From Dechloromonas denitrificans (GTDB lineage Bacteria > Pseudomonadota > Gammaproteobacteria > Burkholderiales > Rhodocyclaceae): a DNA stretch of 64,000 bases. Shown here in pieces: positions 9,105 through 17,155 of this stretch (position 1 is its first letter; each line of letters begins with the position of its first letter). The stretch is from contig NZ_LODL01000021.1 in the NCBI RefSeq assembly GCF_001551835.1, forward strand, positions 684,629-748,628, written 5' to 3'. A program made the position numbers and the translations under genes. The notes beneath the pieces are model-generated. The model saw only the letters and a list, made by a program, of their open reading frames with translations, searched no databases and was not told the DNA's origin.

Positions 9105-9129
9105 AATAAAAAAGGCACCGAAGTGCCTT
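9105..9129 (-). terminator. Terminator or attenuator between the SDR gene and ccoI
   Basis: The stem aaggcac (9112-9118) / gtgcctt (9123-9129), with loop cgaa, is followed on the minus strand by T6. It is placed for the SDR gene, which ends at 9159, but ends only a few bases before the ccoI ATG, so ccoI transcription must either read through it or start inside it. Confidence 0.75.
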
Positions 9130-9158
9130 CTTGGTCAATGGCGGAGCCGAAGTATAGT

Positions 9159-9926
9159 TTATTTGACACCCATCCGGATGGCACCATCCAGGCGAATAAC
9201 CTCACCATTCAAATAGCTATTCTCGGTAATGTGCTTGACCAGCGCGGCATACTCGGCCGGCTTGCCCATCCGCGAAGGAAAGGGAACCATCTTGCCCAGC
9301 GACTCCTGGACTTCTGCCGGCATGCCGAGCAGCATGGGGGTTTCCATGATGCCCGGCGCGATGGTGACGCAGCGAATACCGCTCCGTGACAGTTCGCGCG
9401 CCACCGGCAACGTCAACGCGACAATCCCGCCCTTGGAAGCGGCATAGGCCGCCTGCCCCAACTGGCCTTCATAGGCGGCAACCGAGGCGGTATTGACGAT
9501 CACGCCACGCTCGCCGCCGGCATCCGGCTCGCCCTTCATCATCGCCTCCGCCGCCAAGCGGATCATGTTGAAGGTGCCGACCAGATTGATGTTGATAACC
9601 TTGGCAAAGCTTTCCAGGCGGTGCGGCCCTTCCTTGCCGACGACCTTTTCAGCCGGCGCCACACCGGCGCAATTGACCAGGCCATGCAGGCCACCAAAGC
9701 TGGAAATTGCCGTTTGTACCGCGTTGACCGCAGAACTCTCGCTCGCCACATCGGTTTCGACAAATTTCGCCCCCCCCCCCAACTCAGCCGCCAGCTTTTC
9801 TCCGGCTTCGCGATTCAAATCCGCCAGCACTACTTTGGCGCCGGCTTCAACCAGCGTCCGTGCCGTCGCCGCGCCCAGACCCGAACCGGCACCGGTGACC
9901 AGAAAGATTTTATCCTTGATCTGCAT
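9159..9926 (-). CDS. SDR-family 3-hydroxyacyl-CoA dehydrogenase-like oxidoreductase
   Basis: The product is 255 aa from ATG 9926 ([18 protein letters not shown]), preferred over longer readings because the Rossmann motif starts at once. The cofactor motif is TGAGSGLG (about residues 11-18). An acidic residue after beta-2 (VVLADLN) indicates NAD(H). The active site is SVAAYEG...YAASKGG, with catalytic Ser, Tyr and Lys. The late DGAIRMGVK end resembles the HSD17B10/FadB2-like type-2 3-hydroxyacyl-CoA dehydrogenases. It probably acts in fatty acid or branched-chain acyl-CoA oxidation. The gene contains a run of 11 G (9770-9780), encoding GGG, that could slip. Confidence 0.85.
   Translation of the reverse strand: MQIKDKIFLVTGAGSGLGAATARTLVEAGAKVVLADLNREAGEKLAAELGGGAKFVETDVASESSAVNAVQTAISSFGGLHGLVNCAGVAPAEKVVGKEGPHRLESFAKVININLVGTFNMIRLAAEAMMKGEPDAGGERGVIVNTASVAAYEGQLGQAAYAASKGGIVALTLPVARELSRSGIRCVTIAPGIMETPMLLGMPAEVQESLGKMVPFPSRMGKPAEYAALVKHITENSYLNGEVIRLDGAIRMGVK
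9770..9780. repeat. Homopolymer of 11 C (11 G on the coding strand) inside the SDR gene
   Basis: The run cccccccccc plus one preceding c lies within codons 50-55 of the SDR gene. In the given sequence the frame stays open. Confidence 0.9.
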
Positions 9927-10082
9927 AGCTGCTCTCTCCTTCTCTCTCTTCGAAAAACCTGTAAAACAGAACCCTCTCTCCAGACGGTAGCGTATGGAGA
10001 AAAACATCATCTTAACCCGAGCCGGCAAGGCATACATAGCCGCATCGAAAATGACGGATAGCATTTCCGGAGCCCGCCAACT

Positions 10083-10113
10083 AAAGTGAGGGTGCAAGGA
10101 AAGCACCTCACTT
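10083..10113. other. Imperfect hairpin upstream of the small Cys protein
   Basis: The arms aagtgagggtgc and gcacctcactt pair with one bulged base and a short loop. The hairpin lies 20 nt before the ATG at 10133, outside any gene, in the divergent gap after the SDR start. No T-run follows, so its role is unknown. Confidence 0.45.
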
Positions 10114-10132
10114 CAAAATGGAGGCAATTGCC

Positions 10133-10324
10133 ATGTCGATATTCGATTCCCCAATCGCCCGCTGCGAAGTGGTCCGCGAAATGGTTCTGACCGACGAAAC
10201 CCAAGCCGAATGCGCTCGCGAACACGACTGCGCACCGGGTCAGGTTTGCCCTCTCTGCGGATACTTCAGCGAAACCAGCGGCCTCGCCGAGACCCCGCCG
10301 CCCATTGCCAATCCATCGCATTGA
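10133..10324 (+). CDS. Small Cys-containing hypothetical protein (63 aa)
   Basis: It starts at ATG 10133, supported by GGAGG 8 nt upstream. The product has five Cys residues arranged as two single Cys (ARCEVV, AECAREHDC) and a CPLCGYF knuckle. The Cys spacing suggests metal binding or a redox function. The final third is Pro/Ser-rich and probably unstructured. I do not recognise a named family. It precedes a diguanylate cyclase gene on the same strand with an 85-nt gap, which contains a TATGAT -10-like element, so the two are probably separate transcripts. Confidence 0.6.
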   Translation: MSIFDSPIARCEVVREMVLTDETQAECAREHDCAPGQVCPLCGYFSETSGLAETPPPIANPSH

Positions 10325-10409
10325 GCCGCCGGCGCACAACCGGGAGTGATATGATGGTTGGGCAAACATACCCCGCCAAACCGCACAGCCCCCGGCATCC
10401 AGACCACCA

Positions 10410-11378
10410 ATGGACGATACAGAGAGACAAACCGTACTGGTCATCGATCGCTCTGCAGCCCATCGCACCCTGATTTGCGAATGCTTGGCCCAGCTTCCTG
10501 AAATCCGGCCCTTGGGTGCCGCCACCGGTGCCGAAGCTTTTCGCTTGTACCAGCGCCACGCCCCCAGTATGGTCCTGCTCGACATTGCGCTGTACGACAC
10601 CGATGGCATCGCCTTGGCCAAGGAAATACGCACCCTGGAATCGAGCCTCGGTCATTCCGGCCTCGCCAACTGGACCCCCATCATCTTCCTCTCCACCATT
10701 CAGGATGAAGAGCAACTGGCTCAAGGCATCCTCGCCGGCGGCGACGATTTCCTCTACAAGCCGATTTCGGAAGTTGTCCTACTAGCCAAGGTACGCGCCA
10801 TGTTGCGCATCGCCGGCATGCAAAAGGCAGTACACGAGGCGCACCGCAAACTAAAGGAAACCTCCCTGCTCGACGGGCTGACCAACATTCCAAACCGCCG
10901 CCACTTCGACGAAACGCTGTCCATTGAATGGAAACGCTGCATCCGCCAGGAAAGTCCGTTAAGCATCATCATTGGCGACGTCGATTTCTTCAAGCAATTC
11001 AACGATCTCTACGGCCACCAGGCGGGCGACACCTGCTTGCGCGCCGTGGCTGGCGCCCTCAACGAATCGCTGTTTCGGGTCGAAGATACCGTCGCCCGCT
11101 ACGGCGGTGAGGAGTTTGCCGCCATCCTGCCCGGCACGGACAGTCATGGCGCCCTCGCCGTTGCCGAACGCATGCGGCGCTCAGCACGCGAACTGGGAAT
11201 TCCACACGAACAAGGGGTAGGTGGGCTGGTCAGCTGCAGCTTTGGCATCGCCACCGGCCTCCCCTCCACCGACCTGGCACCTCACCAGTTGCTACAGGCT
11301 GCCGACAGTAAGCTCTACGGCGCCAAACGCGCCGGGCGCAACCGGGTTGCCCTCGATCTGGACGCCATCTTCGCCTGA
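10410..11378 (+). CDS. Response-regulator diguanylate cyclase (REC-GGDEF)
   Basis: The product is 322 aa. A receiver domain (residues 7-130) has the acidic pocket VIDRS, phospho-acceptor D58 (LLDIALYD) and Lys117 (YKP). The GGDEF domain (about 155-315) has the active-site motif GGEEF at 232-236 and an inhibitory I-site RVED at 223-226. It should therefore make c-di-GMP from GTP when phosphorylated and be product-inhibited. No cognate kinase is adjacent. It sits next to the exopolysaccharide locus, where c-di-GMP control is plausible, but that link is inference. Confidence 0.93.
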   Translation: MDDTERQTVLVIDRSAAHRTLICECLAQLPEIRPLGAATGAEAFRLYQRHAPSMVLLDIALYDTDGIALAKEIRTLESSLGHSGLANWTPIIFLSTIQDEEQLAQGILAGGDDFLYKPISEVVLLAKVRAMLRIAGMQKAVHEAHRKLKETSLLDGLTNIPNRRHFDETLSIEWKRCIRQESPLSIIIGDVDFFKQFNDLYGHQAGDTCLRAVAGALNESLFRVEDTVARYGGEEFAAILPGTDSHGALAVAERMRRSARELGIPHEQGVGGLVSCSFGIATGLPSTDLAPHQLLQAADSKLYGAKRAGRNRVALDLDAIFA

Positions 11379-11398
11379 CACCCCCGCCAAAAGCTCAA

Positions 11399-12148
11399 CT
11401 AGTGGCGGGCCGTATCAATCAGCCGATAGGAAGCGAGGTCGCCATCGATCAGGCGAACACCTTCAACATACACCCGCGGCACAGGATTTTCCTGGACGAC
11501 CTTGCCATAGCTCCGCAGCACTTCCTGAACATATCCCCGGGTTTCCGGATAGGGCGGGATTGCGTTCCCGAAGCGACGCACCGCCCCTTCCCCCGCGTTA
11601 TACGCGGCAAGCGCCAAGGACACATTGTCAAAGCGATCGAGCAGATGGCGAAGGTAAGTCGTTCCCGCCTTCAAATTACTCTCCGGCCGGTCCAAGTCGC
11701 TCACCCCAAAGCGGAGGCCGGTCGCCGGCATGACCTGCATCAGCCCAACAGCTCCCTTCGGCGAGACAGCCTCCGGCCGATAGGCTGATTCGGTCTTGAT
11801 CACCGCATGCACCAAGGCCGGATCGAGCCCCCGAGCGGCGGCGTGCCGCTCAATCATCGGCGACAGACCCTGTGCCGCCGCTGATTTCACTTTCGGCGAC
11901 GACGCACCGGAAACAATCCGGTACTCCGAACGCTGAATCTCAAGACGAAAAGGGCTGGCTTCGGGCAATCTCTTTTGAACCGGCATACGCGCCCCCAAAG
12001 GCGGCGCCTGCCGAGCATTTTCAAGTGCGGCCAACGGATGCAAAACGACCTGCACGGCCAGCAGGAAAGCGGCCAGCGATACTTCGCGGCCAATCCGGCT
12101 CACCGGGAAAGCCCGCCCCTGGCAGCCACACTCAATAAGCACTCGCAT
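11399..12148 (-). CDS. Lytic transglycosylase (SLT domain)
   Basis: The product is 249 aa from ATG 12148 (MRVLIECGCQGRAF), which overlaps the epsB stop by 17 nt. An N-terminal hydrophobic segment (EVSLAAFLLAVQVVL) acts as signal or anchor. The catalytic SLT domain (about 110-230) carries the Glu motif KTESAYRPEAVSPKGAVG, then LMQVMPATG and AYNAGEGAV. Such enzymes cleave peptidoglycan between MurNAc and GlcNAc, leaving an anhydro-sugar. Proximity to epsB suggests a role in opening the wall for polysaccharide export, though the gene may simply be adjacent. Confidence 0.9.
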   Translation of the reverse strand: MRVLIECGCQGRAFPVSRIGREVSLAAFLLAVQVVLHPLAALENARQAPPLGARMPVQKRLPEASPFRLEIQRSEYRIVSGASSPKVKSAAAQGLSPMIERHAAARGLDPALVHAVIKTESAYRPEAVSPKGAVGLMQVMPATGLRFGVSDLDRPESNLKAGTTYLRHLLDRFDNVSLALAAYNAGEGAVRRFGNAIPPYPETRGYVQEVLRSYGKVVQENPVPRVYVEGVRLIDGDLASYRLIDTARH

Positions 12149-13553
12149 CCTTGAAGACCAGCAGGACGGTACGCACAATGATGTAGATATCCAGATGCGG
12201 CGACCAGTTACGCAGATATTCCAGGTCGTAATCAATACGCGCCTGCATCTTGTCCAGCGTTTCCGTTTCGCCACGATAGCCATTGACCTGTGCCCAACCT
12301 GTAATGCCCGGCTTAACCTTGTGGCGCACCATGTAGCCCTTGATCAGCTTGCGGTACATCTCATTGTGGGCAACCGCATGGGGGCGTGGCCCGACAATGC
12401 TCATCCGCCCCTGTAAGACGTTCAGGAACTGCGGCAACTCATCCAGCGAAGTTTTGCGCAGAACCGCACCAACCCGGGTGATCCGTGCATCACCCTTGCG
12501 TGCCTGGGGAACATTCGGGCCATCCTCGCAAACCGTCATCGAGCGGAATTTGTAGACCATGATCTCCTTGCCATCCAGACCATAGCGCCGCTGTTTGAAG
12601 ATGATCGGCCCCGGCGAACTCGTTTTGACCAGCGCGGCCACGACGAGCAGCACCGGAGAAATCAGCAGCAGAATCAGCAGAGAGAGCACAATATCGCTGA
12701 CCCGCTTGACGATACCGTTCAGGCCGGAGAATGGCGTATCGCAAACGGCCACCACCGGCACCCGACCAACTGCATCCATCCGCGCCTGAATCAGGTCGGT
12801 GACAAAGATATCCGGGACAAAATAGACCGACGCCGTTGTATCGTTCAGCGACTCAAGCAGCGAAAGGATACGGGGCTGCGTCGCCATCGGCAGCGCCAGA
12901 TAGATGATGTCGATCTCGTTCTCCTTGACGTAGTTCGCCACGTCAGAGAAGCGACCGATCAGTCGACCATGACCGATATCCAGGCGCTCGATCAAGCGGT
13001 CATCAAAGTAACCGTCGAGTTTGATGCCCTGCATCGGATGTGCGTCGATTTCGCCCGCCAGATGGCGGCCCAGTTCGTTACATCCGACAACCACTGCACG
13101 CTTGGGAAAACCACTTGCCGCAAGCACGGCCGGTGTCACCAAGCGAAATAAAAAATGGCTGAACAGCTGCGCCGTCGGCGCCATCCACAACCAATTGAGC
13201 AAGACCTCTTCTGGGAAAAGCGCATAGAGGCCAGTTGCCAGGCCGAAAAATATCAACAACGCGGCAATGCCCAACCAACTCAGGACAACCTCGCGAATAC
13301 TGCCCAGCACGCTCTCCTGAATCAGGCTCTTACCGGGAAAGGTCAGCGAAAAAACGAGCACGCCAAGCACCGCATAGTGCGCATACTGATCATCGCGAAA
13401 CCAAAGCATCAGGCCGAACAAGGTGGCAAGCACCGACACCGGATCAACGAGCGACTCGAAAAGCCGGAAAAGCGCCCCACCAACACGCTCCATGCCCAAA
13501 AATGGACGGTTCGCAGTGACTCCACCAAATCTGGACGAAGACAATATGTTCAT
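12132..13553 (-). CDS. epsB: Undecaprenyl-phosphate sugar phosphotransferase (EpsB-type priming enzyme)
   Basis: The product is 473 aa. Four N-terminal membrane helices (about residues 30-140) and a nucleotide-binding-like middle domain (RAVVVGCNELGRHLAGEID) precede the C-terminal bacterial sugar transferase domain from about residue 280 (KRVSDIVLSLLILLL, KFRSM, SLDELPQFLNVL, GPRPHAV, PGITGWAQVNG). This is the WcaJ/EpsB-type polyisoprenyl-phosphate hexose-1-phosphate transferase that starts repeat-unit synthesis on undecaprenyl phosphate. It is divergent from epsA across a 165-nt intergenic region with inverted repeats, the usual layout in XrtB loci. Confidence 0.93.
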   Translation of the reverse strand: MNILSSSRFGGVTANRPFLGMERVGGALFRLFESLVDPVSVLATLFGLMLWFRDDQYAHYAVLGVLVFSLTFPGKSLIQESVLGSIREVVLSWLGIAALLIFFGLATGLYALFPEEVLLNWLWMAPTAQLFSHFLFRLVTPAVLAASGFPKRAVVVGCNELGRHLAGEIDAHPMQGIKLDGYFDDRLIERLDIGHGRLIGRFSDVANYVKENEIDIIYLALPMATQPRILSLLESLNDTTASVYFVPDIFVTDLIQARMDAVGRVPVVAVCDTPFSGLNGIVKRVSDIVLSLLILLLISPVLLVVAALVKTSSPGPIIFKQRRYGLDGKEIMVYKFRSMTVCEDGPNVPQARKGDARITRVGAVLRKTSLDELPQFLNVLQGRMSIVGPRPHAVAHNEMYRKLIKGYMVRHKVKPGITGWAQVNGYRGETETLDKMQARIDYDLEYLRNWSPHLDIYIIVRTVLLVFKDASAY

Positions 13554-13578
13554 GGAATTAAATTTCAGTTATTTCCCG

Positions 13579-13606
13579 GTTGGTATCAGTTCGATTGTAT
13601 ACCAAC
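13579..13606. promoter_or_regulatory. Inverted repeat between epsB and epsA (possible EpsA operator)
   Basis: The perfect arms gttggtat (13579-13586) and ataccaac (13599-13606) are separated by 12 nt and lie in the divergent promoter region, 26 nt upstream of the epsB start. Dyads of this size suit a dimeric LuxR-type regulator. Assignment to EpsA is inference. Confidence 0.45.
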
Positions 13607-13615
13607 TCCAATGGC

Positions 13616-13632
13616 ATGCTGCAACGCAGCAT
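13616..13632. promoter_or_regulatory. TGC-rich palindrome in the epsA-epsB gap
   Basis: The arms ATGCTGC and GCAGCAT flank AAC. The core CTGCAACGCAGCATT recurs with one or two changes at 17088-17102 and 17141-17155. Confidence 0.45.
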
Positions 13633-13718
13633 TGCGAAACACTGTGAAATATTTAATGCTGAAGAAGAACGATGGATTGATAATATATCGACTCACTAAA
13701 AGGTAGCAAAAAACACCA

Positions 13719-14522
13719 ATGGCATCGCTCGACACCGCCTTCGATCCCGATCTTGTCGTCAGAATCATGCGGAACTCCTTGTCCATACAGAGCCATTTTC
13801 AACTCCTGCTCTGGCTACAAGGAGACTTCCAGGAAGCCATCCCACATGATGTTCTTATTTCTTTCAGCGGCGCAATCGGCGGCGAGACATATCACTACGA
13901 TATCGTTTCTGCGATTCCCGGAATACGTACTGCAAAATTGCCGCACAGCAGCATACGTGACTTCAGAGCCGGGGTTCATCAGCACTGGTCGGAAGGTGGC
14001 GGCCGAGTAACTTCAGCCTCAATTTCAGAGGGTTGCGGCAGTAATCTTGATGTTTCAGAGCTACACACTGAATTACGTCAGATGAAACATATTTTATTCC
14101 ATGCAATTCCTGACACGCGATTCAACGCAGATCACCTGTATATCCTGCTGCGGCATGACCAAGGATTTTCGGACCATGAAAGAAAGCTCTTCGAGCTTGT
14201 CCTCCCACACGTCGACGCCGCCGTCCGGAAAATCGATGGTTTACCGGTATTCGAACCCGACCAAGTCGCAGCCCCGACCCTGCTCAACTCTCTGATCAAG
14301 GCCGGCCTGACCACTCGTGAACTCGAGATTCTGGAGTGGGTACGCAGTGGCAAGACCAATATCGAGATCGGCATGATCCTCGACATCAGTTCCTTCACCG
14401 TCAAGAACCACCTGCAGCGGATTTACAAGAAGATAAATGTCAGCAACCGCGCCCAAGCGGTTGGCAAACTAGAAGACATTGCCAGCAATGGGCTTCCTGA
14501 AATGGCAAACGATTACAATTGA
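13719..14522 (+). CDS. epsA: LuxR-family transcriptional regulator EpsA (XrtB-associated)
   Basis: The product is 267 aa. A long N-terminal domain without recognisable sensor motifs is followed by a C-terminal LuxR helix-turn-helix (about residues 193-250: LTTRELEILEWVRSGKTN, then SSFTVKNHLQRIYKKI). The whole layout matches the EpsA regulators found beside exosortase-B exopolysaccharide loci. It is expected to control the eps genes, being divergent from epsB. Its base composition is a little lower in GC than the flanks. Inverted repeats at 13579-13632 are candidate binding sites. Confidence 0.88.
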   Translation: MASLDTAFDPDLVVRIMRNSLSIQSHFQLLLWLQGDFQEAIPHDVLISFSGAIGGETYHYDIVSAIPGIRTAKLPHSSIRDFRAGVHQHWSEGGGRVTSASISEGCGSNLDVSELHTELRQMKHILFHAIPDTRFNADHLYILLRHDQGFSDHERKLFELVLPHVDAAVRKIDGLPVFEPDQVAAPTLLNSLIKAGLTTRELEILEWVRSGKTNIEIGMILDISSFTVKNHLQRIYKKINVSNRAQAVGKLEDIASNGLPEMANDYN

Positions 14523-14538
14523 AAGCAATCGCCCTGGC

Positions 14539-14889
14539 TTAGCGGCGGCACCAAACCGCACGCAGGGTAGCTGCGGCAAGAACACCGAGTAGCCCCGCCA
14601 GCCAGTCACCAAGCCCAGGCTCACGGCCCGGCAAAAGGAGTTGATGAAACTCATCCGCCGCTGAAATCAGTAGCGGAATACATAGCGCCAGCCATAGCGG
14701 CATTACCAGCGCACTGTCCAGCACAAGAAACAGGATCGCAAAAGCCACGGCATGGGTCAGCTTGTCGAAAGGCGGCGGAACGATACCCACCGCAAATGGC
14801 TGTGCCCCCAGCACAAACAAGGCGGCGACACCGAGTATTGCCACCACAAGCCAGAAGCGGCTGCGCACCCAGACAGGATGCGCAGCCAT
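14539..14889 (-). CDS. VanZ-like membrane protein
   Basis: The product is 116 aa from ATG 14889, 4 nt past the manC stop. It has about four transmembrane helices and VanZ-family signatures: PFDKLTHAVAFAIL near residue 45 and SAADEFHQLLLPGREPGLGDW near residue 80. VanZ-like proteins are common in exosortase/polysaccharide loci, but their biochemical role is not settled. It is probably co-transcribed with manC. Confidence 0.8.
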   Translation of the reverse strand: MAAHPVWVRSRFWLVVAILGVAALFVLGAQPFAVGIVPPPFDKLTHAVAFAILFLVLDSALVMPLWLALCIPLLISAADEFHQLLLPGREPGLGDWLAGLLGVLAAATLRAVWCRR

Positions 14890-14893
14890 CGAT

Positions 14894-16336
14894 TTAGCGT
14901 CCGTAACGATCTTCGAAGCGAACGATATCGTCTTCACCCAGATAGCTGCCGGACTGCACCTCGATCATCTCGAGCGGCAACTTTCCCGGATTTTCAAGGC
15001 GATGCAGCGTACCAAGCGGGATATAGGTGGATTCGTTTTCCGAAACCAGCAGCGACTCCTCACCCCGGGTCACCCGCGCTGTACCGGAAACCACGATCCA
15101 GTGCTCGGCACGATGGTGATGCATTTGCAGCGAGAGACTGGCGCCAGGATTCACCACAATGCGCTTGACCTGGAAACGCGGGCCGGCATCGATGCTGTCG
15201 TAATAGCCCCACGGGCGGTACACCTTGCGGTGCGCCGCAAATTCGGTGCGCGAATCGGCTTTCAGCCGGCCAACGATATCCTTGACCTTCTGGATCTGCT
15301 TGCGGTCGGCCACCAGCAAGGCATCTGGTGTTTCAACAACGACCACATCCTTCAGGCCGATACAGGCGATCAGACGACTATCGCCAACCACCAGGGTATC
15401 GCTCGTATCCAGCGCCAGCACATCCCCCATCAGCACATTGCCGTCGGCATCATGCGCCCCGATCTCCCACAGCGCGCTCCACGCCCCGACATCCGACCAC
15501 TTTGCGGCCAGCGGCACCACGGCGACCTCACCGGTGTTTCTTTCCAGGCCGGCCAAGCGTTCCATCACGGCATAGTCGATCGAATCGGACGGGCAAGCCG
15601 CAAAAGCCGCCTTGTCCGGACGCAGAAAATCGTTGTCCTGCTGCCGGCCTTCAAAAGCCTTCAGGCAAGCTGCCGCAATATCGGGACGACATTGCTCCAT
15701 CTTGCTCAGCCAGGTCGAGGCCTTGATTGCAAAGATGCCGCCGTTCCACAAATACTGACCCGAGGCCAGATATTGCTCGGCCGTCGCCTGATCGGGCTTT
15801 TCGACAAACTGCTGCACCAGACGGATATCCCCCTCCAACTCGCCGAGGCGGATGTAGCCGTAACCAGTCTCCGGCGCATTCGGTTCGATGCCGAAAGTGA
15901 CCAGTTTACCCGTCTCGGCCAATTGGGCAGCTTTGGCTACAGCCTGGCGGAATGCGTTTTCATCGAGAATGACGTGATCCGCCGGCATCACCAGCATCAC
16001 CGGATCCTCGCCTCCCGCCTGAGCGGCCAGCGCCGCCAGCGACAAGGCGGGTGCGGTATTACGGCCACAGGGTTCAAGCACCAGCGGTGCATGCGGTATG
16101 CCAACCTGACGCAATTGCTCGGCGATCAGGAAACGATATTCGTCATTACCGACCAACAAGGGCGTTGCCAGACGATCCCCCGCCCCCAGGGCCATGCCAT
16201 TCAAGCGCAAGGCGGTGGCCTGCAGCATTGTGTGCTCACCGGTCAGCTTGAGCAGTTGCTTGGGATACTGCTCGCGGGAAAGGGGCCAGAGGCGGGAACC
16301 TGAACCACCGCAAAGAATGACGGGCTGAAGAATCAT
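14894..16336 (-). CDS. manC: Mannose-1-phosphate guanylyltransferase / mannose-6-phosphate isomerase
   Basis: The 480-aa type II bifunctional enzyme has an N-terminal nucleotidyltransferase domain with the pyrophosphorylase signature GGSGSRLWPLSREQYPKQ at residues 10-27. The linker contains FVEKP. The C-terminal cupin isomerase domain (from about residue 350) has YRPWGYYD, metal-ligand HHHRAEHW and GTLHRLENPG. It converts mannose-6-P to mannose-1-P precursors and makes GDP-mannose. The presence of GDP-mannose synthesis next to a GH26 mannanase-like gene suggests a mannose-containing polymer. It has its own promoter at 16419-16447. Confidence 0.95.
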   Translation of the reverse strand: MILQPVILCGGSGSRLWPLSREQYPKQLLKLTGEHTMLQATALRLNGMALGAGDRLATPLLVGNDEYRFLIAEQLRQVGIPHAPLVLEPCGRNTAPALSLAALAAQAGGEDPVMLVMPADHVILDENAFRQAVAKAAQLAETGKLVTFGIEPNAPETGYGYIRLGELEGDIRLVQQFVEKPDQATAEQYLASGQYLWNGGIFAIKASTWLSKMEQCRPDIAAACLKAFEGRQQDNDFLRPDKAAFAACPSDSIDYAVMERLAGLERNTGEVAVVPLAAKWSDVGAWSALWEIGAHDADGNVLMGDVLALDTSDTLVVGDSRLIACIGLKDVVVVETPDALLVADRKQIQKVKDIVGRLKADSRTEFAAHRKVYRPWGYYDSIDAGPRFQVKRIVVNPGASLSLQMHHHRAEHWIVVSGTARVTRGEESLLVSENESTYIPLGTLHRLENPGKLPLEMIEVQSGSYLGEDDIVRFEDRYGR

Positions 16337-16403
16337 GATGGAATAAAAGCCTGCAAAAATCGAACAATCGCTAGCGTAGCCGAAGGACGCGCAACTGGCA
16401 CGA

Positions 16404-16447
16404 GCTAAGGCTTAGCGAATTATAAATTACCTTACCGAATTCGTGAA
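16404..16447 (-). promoter_or_regulatory. manC promoter with a palindrome over the transcription start
   Basis: On the minus strand, TTCACG (16442-16447) and TATAAT (16419-16424) are separated by 17 nt. A perfect 13-nt palindrome GCTAAGGCTTAGC (16404-16416) lies just downstream of the -10, where a repressor would block initiation. Confidence 0.6.
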
Positions 16448-16470
16448 AATCGGCACCCGAAAGCAATACA

Positions 16471-16494
16471 AAAAGCCGCCCGCAGGCGGCTTTT
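16471..16494 (-). terminator. Terminator after the first PEP-CTERM gene
   Basis: The stem gccgcc (16475-16480) / ggcggc (16485-16490) is flanked by A4 and T4, so it can work on both strands. It lies 18 nt past the PEP-CTERM stop. Confidence 0.8.
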
Positions 16495-16511
16495 AACACA
16501 AGAACACTAAA

Positions 16512-16997
16512 TCAGATGCTCTTGCGACGACGACGTACCACCGCACCAACAATACCCAGGCCAGCCAGGAACATGGCATACGACTCTGGTTCCGGCACCG
16601 GTGCCAGATTCCCGTACAGGCTGTACAAACCACCACCGGACGGAGCGGCCCCCTTGACGGTCAGCGTATAACGGCCAACACCTAGGCTGGTTGCGCTGAA
16701 GGTCGCGGCATTGCCGGTATAGCTGACATTCAGACCGGGACCGGTCAGTGAAAGCTCGCTGAAATTCAGTGCCTGAACGGTAACGAACCCGAAATTGAGA
16801 TCCCGGGAACCGACACCACCGACCAACGATGACAGGCTCGTTACATTAAAGGTAAAGCTATCTTCAAAGGTGTTGCTGGAAACCTGGAAGAGACCGGGGG
16901 CACCTTGAGGCAGCGCATAGGTGCTGGCATTGGCAGCACACGCAGCAGTCAGTGCAGTAACGGCAAGCAGCGACTTGAAAGCGACAGGCATTTTCAT
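16512..16997 (-). CDS. PEP-CTERM sorting-domain protein (FxDxF type)
   Basis: The product is 161 aa from ATG 16997, behind GAGGGG. A Sec signal peptide (residues 1-24, ending ANAS) precedes a beta-rich body containing FEDSFTFNV (the FxDxF-type N-terminal pattern). The C-terminal PEP-CTERM signal has VPEPESYAMFLAGLG, then a hydrophobic helix and basic RRRRKSI. PEP-CTERM proteins are cut and anchored or released by an exosortase, here XrtB at 32876. The gene has its own terminator and an inverted-repeat element 60 nt upstream (17058-17073). Confidence 0.92.
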   Translation of the reverse strand: MKMPVAFKSLLAVTALTAACAANASTYALPQGAPGLFQVSSNTFEDSFTFNVTSLSSLVGGVGSRDLNFGFVTVQALNFSELSLTGPGLNVSYTGNAATFSATSLGVGRYTLTVKGAAPSGGGLYSLYGNLAPVPEPESYAMFLAGLGIVGAVVRRRRKSI

Positions 16998-17057
16998 GGT
17001 GGAACCCCTCAAAATAAATTACAGGTTCATAGTAATGGCATACCCGGCAGGCAAAAA

Positions 17058-17073
17058 TAGCCCGAATGGACTA
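17058..17073. promoter_or_regulatory. PEP-CTERM-associated inverted repeat, copy 1
   Basis: The 16-nt TAGCCCGAATGGACTA (reverse complement TAGTCCATTCGGGCTA) lies exactly 60 nt upstream of the PEP-CTERM start at 16997. It matches the copies at 18894-18909 and 40480-40495. Confidence 0.65.
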
Positions 17074-17087
17074 AGCGAAACGTCATA

Positions 17088-17155
17088 CTGCAATGCAGCA
17101 CTAAAATACAGAATCATTATCCACACTAAATCTATGGGTTCTGCAAAGCAGCATT
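17088..17155. promoter_or_regulatory. Two TGC-rich palindromes (CTGCAANGCAG)
   Basis: CTGCAATGCAG (17088-17098) and CTGCAAAGCAG (17141-17151) are each followed by CA(C/T)T-like bases, as at 13619. The second lies over the 3' end of the nucleotidyltransferase gene. They may be operator sites for the downstream PEP-CTERM gene. Confidence 0.35.

Noticed and set aside
7140..9389. Long plus-strand open frame (749 codons) opposite ccoI
   Set aside because: It is antisense to a clear copper ATPase, has no ribosome site or domain, and its composition is that of a GC-rich shadow frame.
12148..12283. N-terminal extension of the lytic transglycosylase into epsB
   Set aside because: The extra residues are antisense-free but basic and unlike a signal. 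They lie wholly inside the epsB frame, and ATG 12148 gives a normal anchor.
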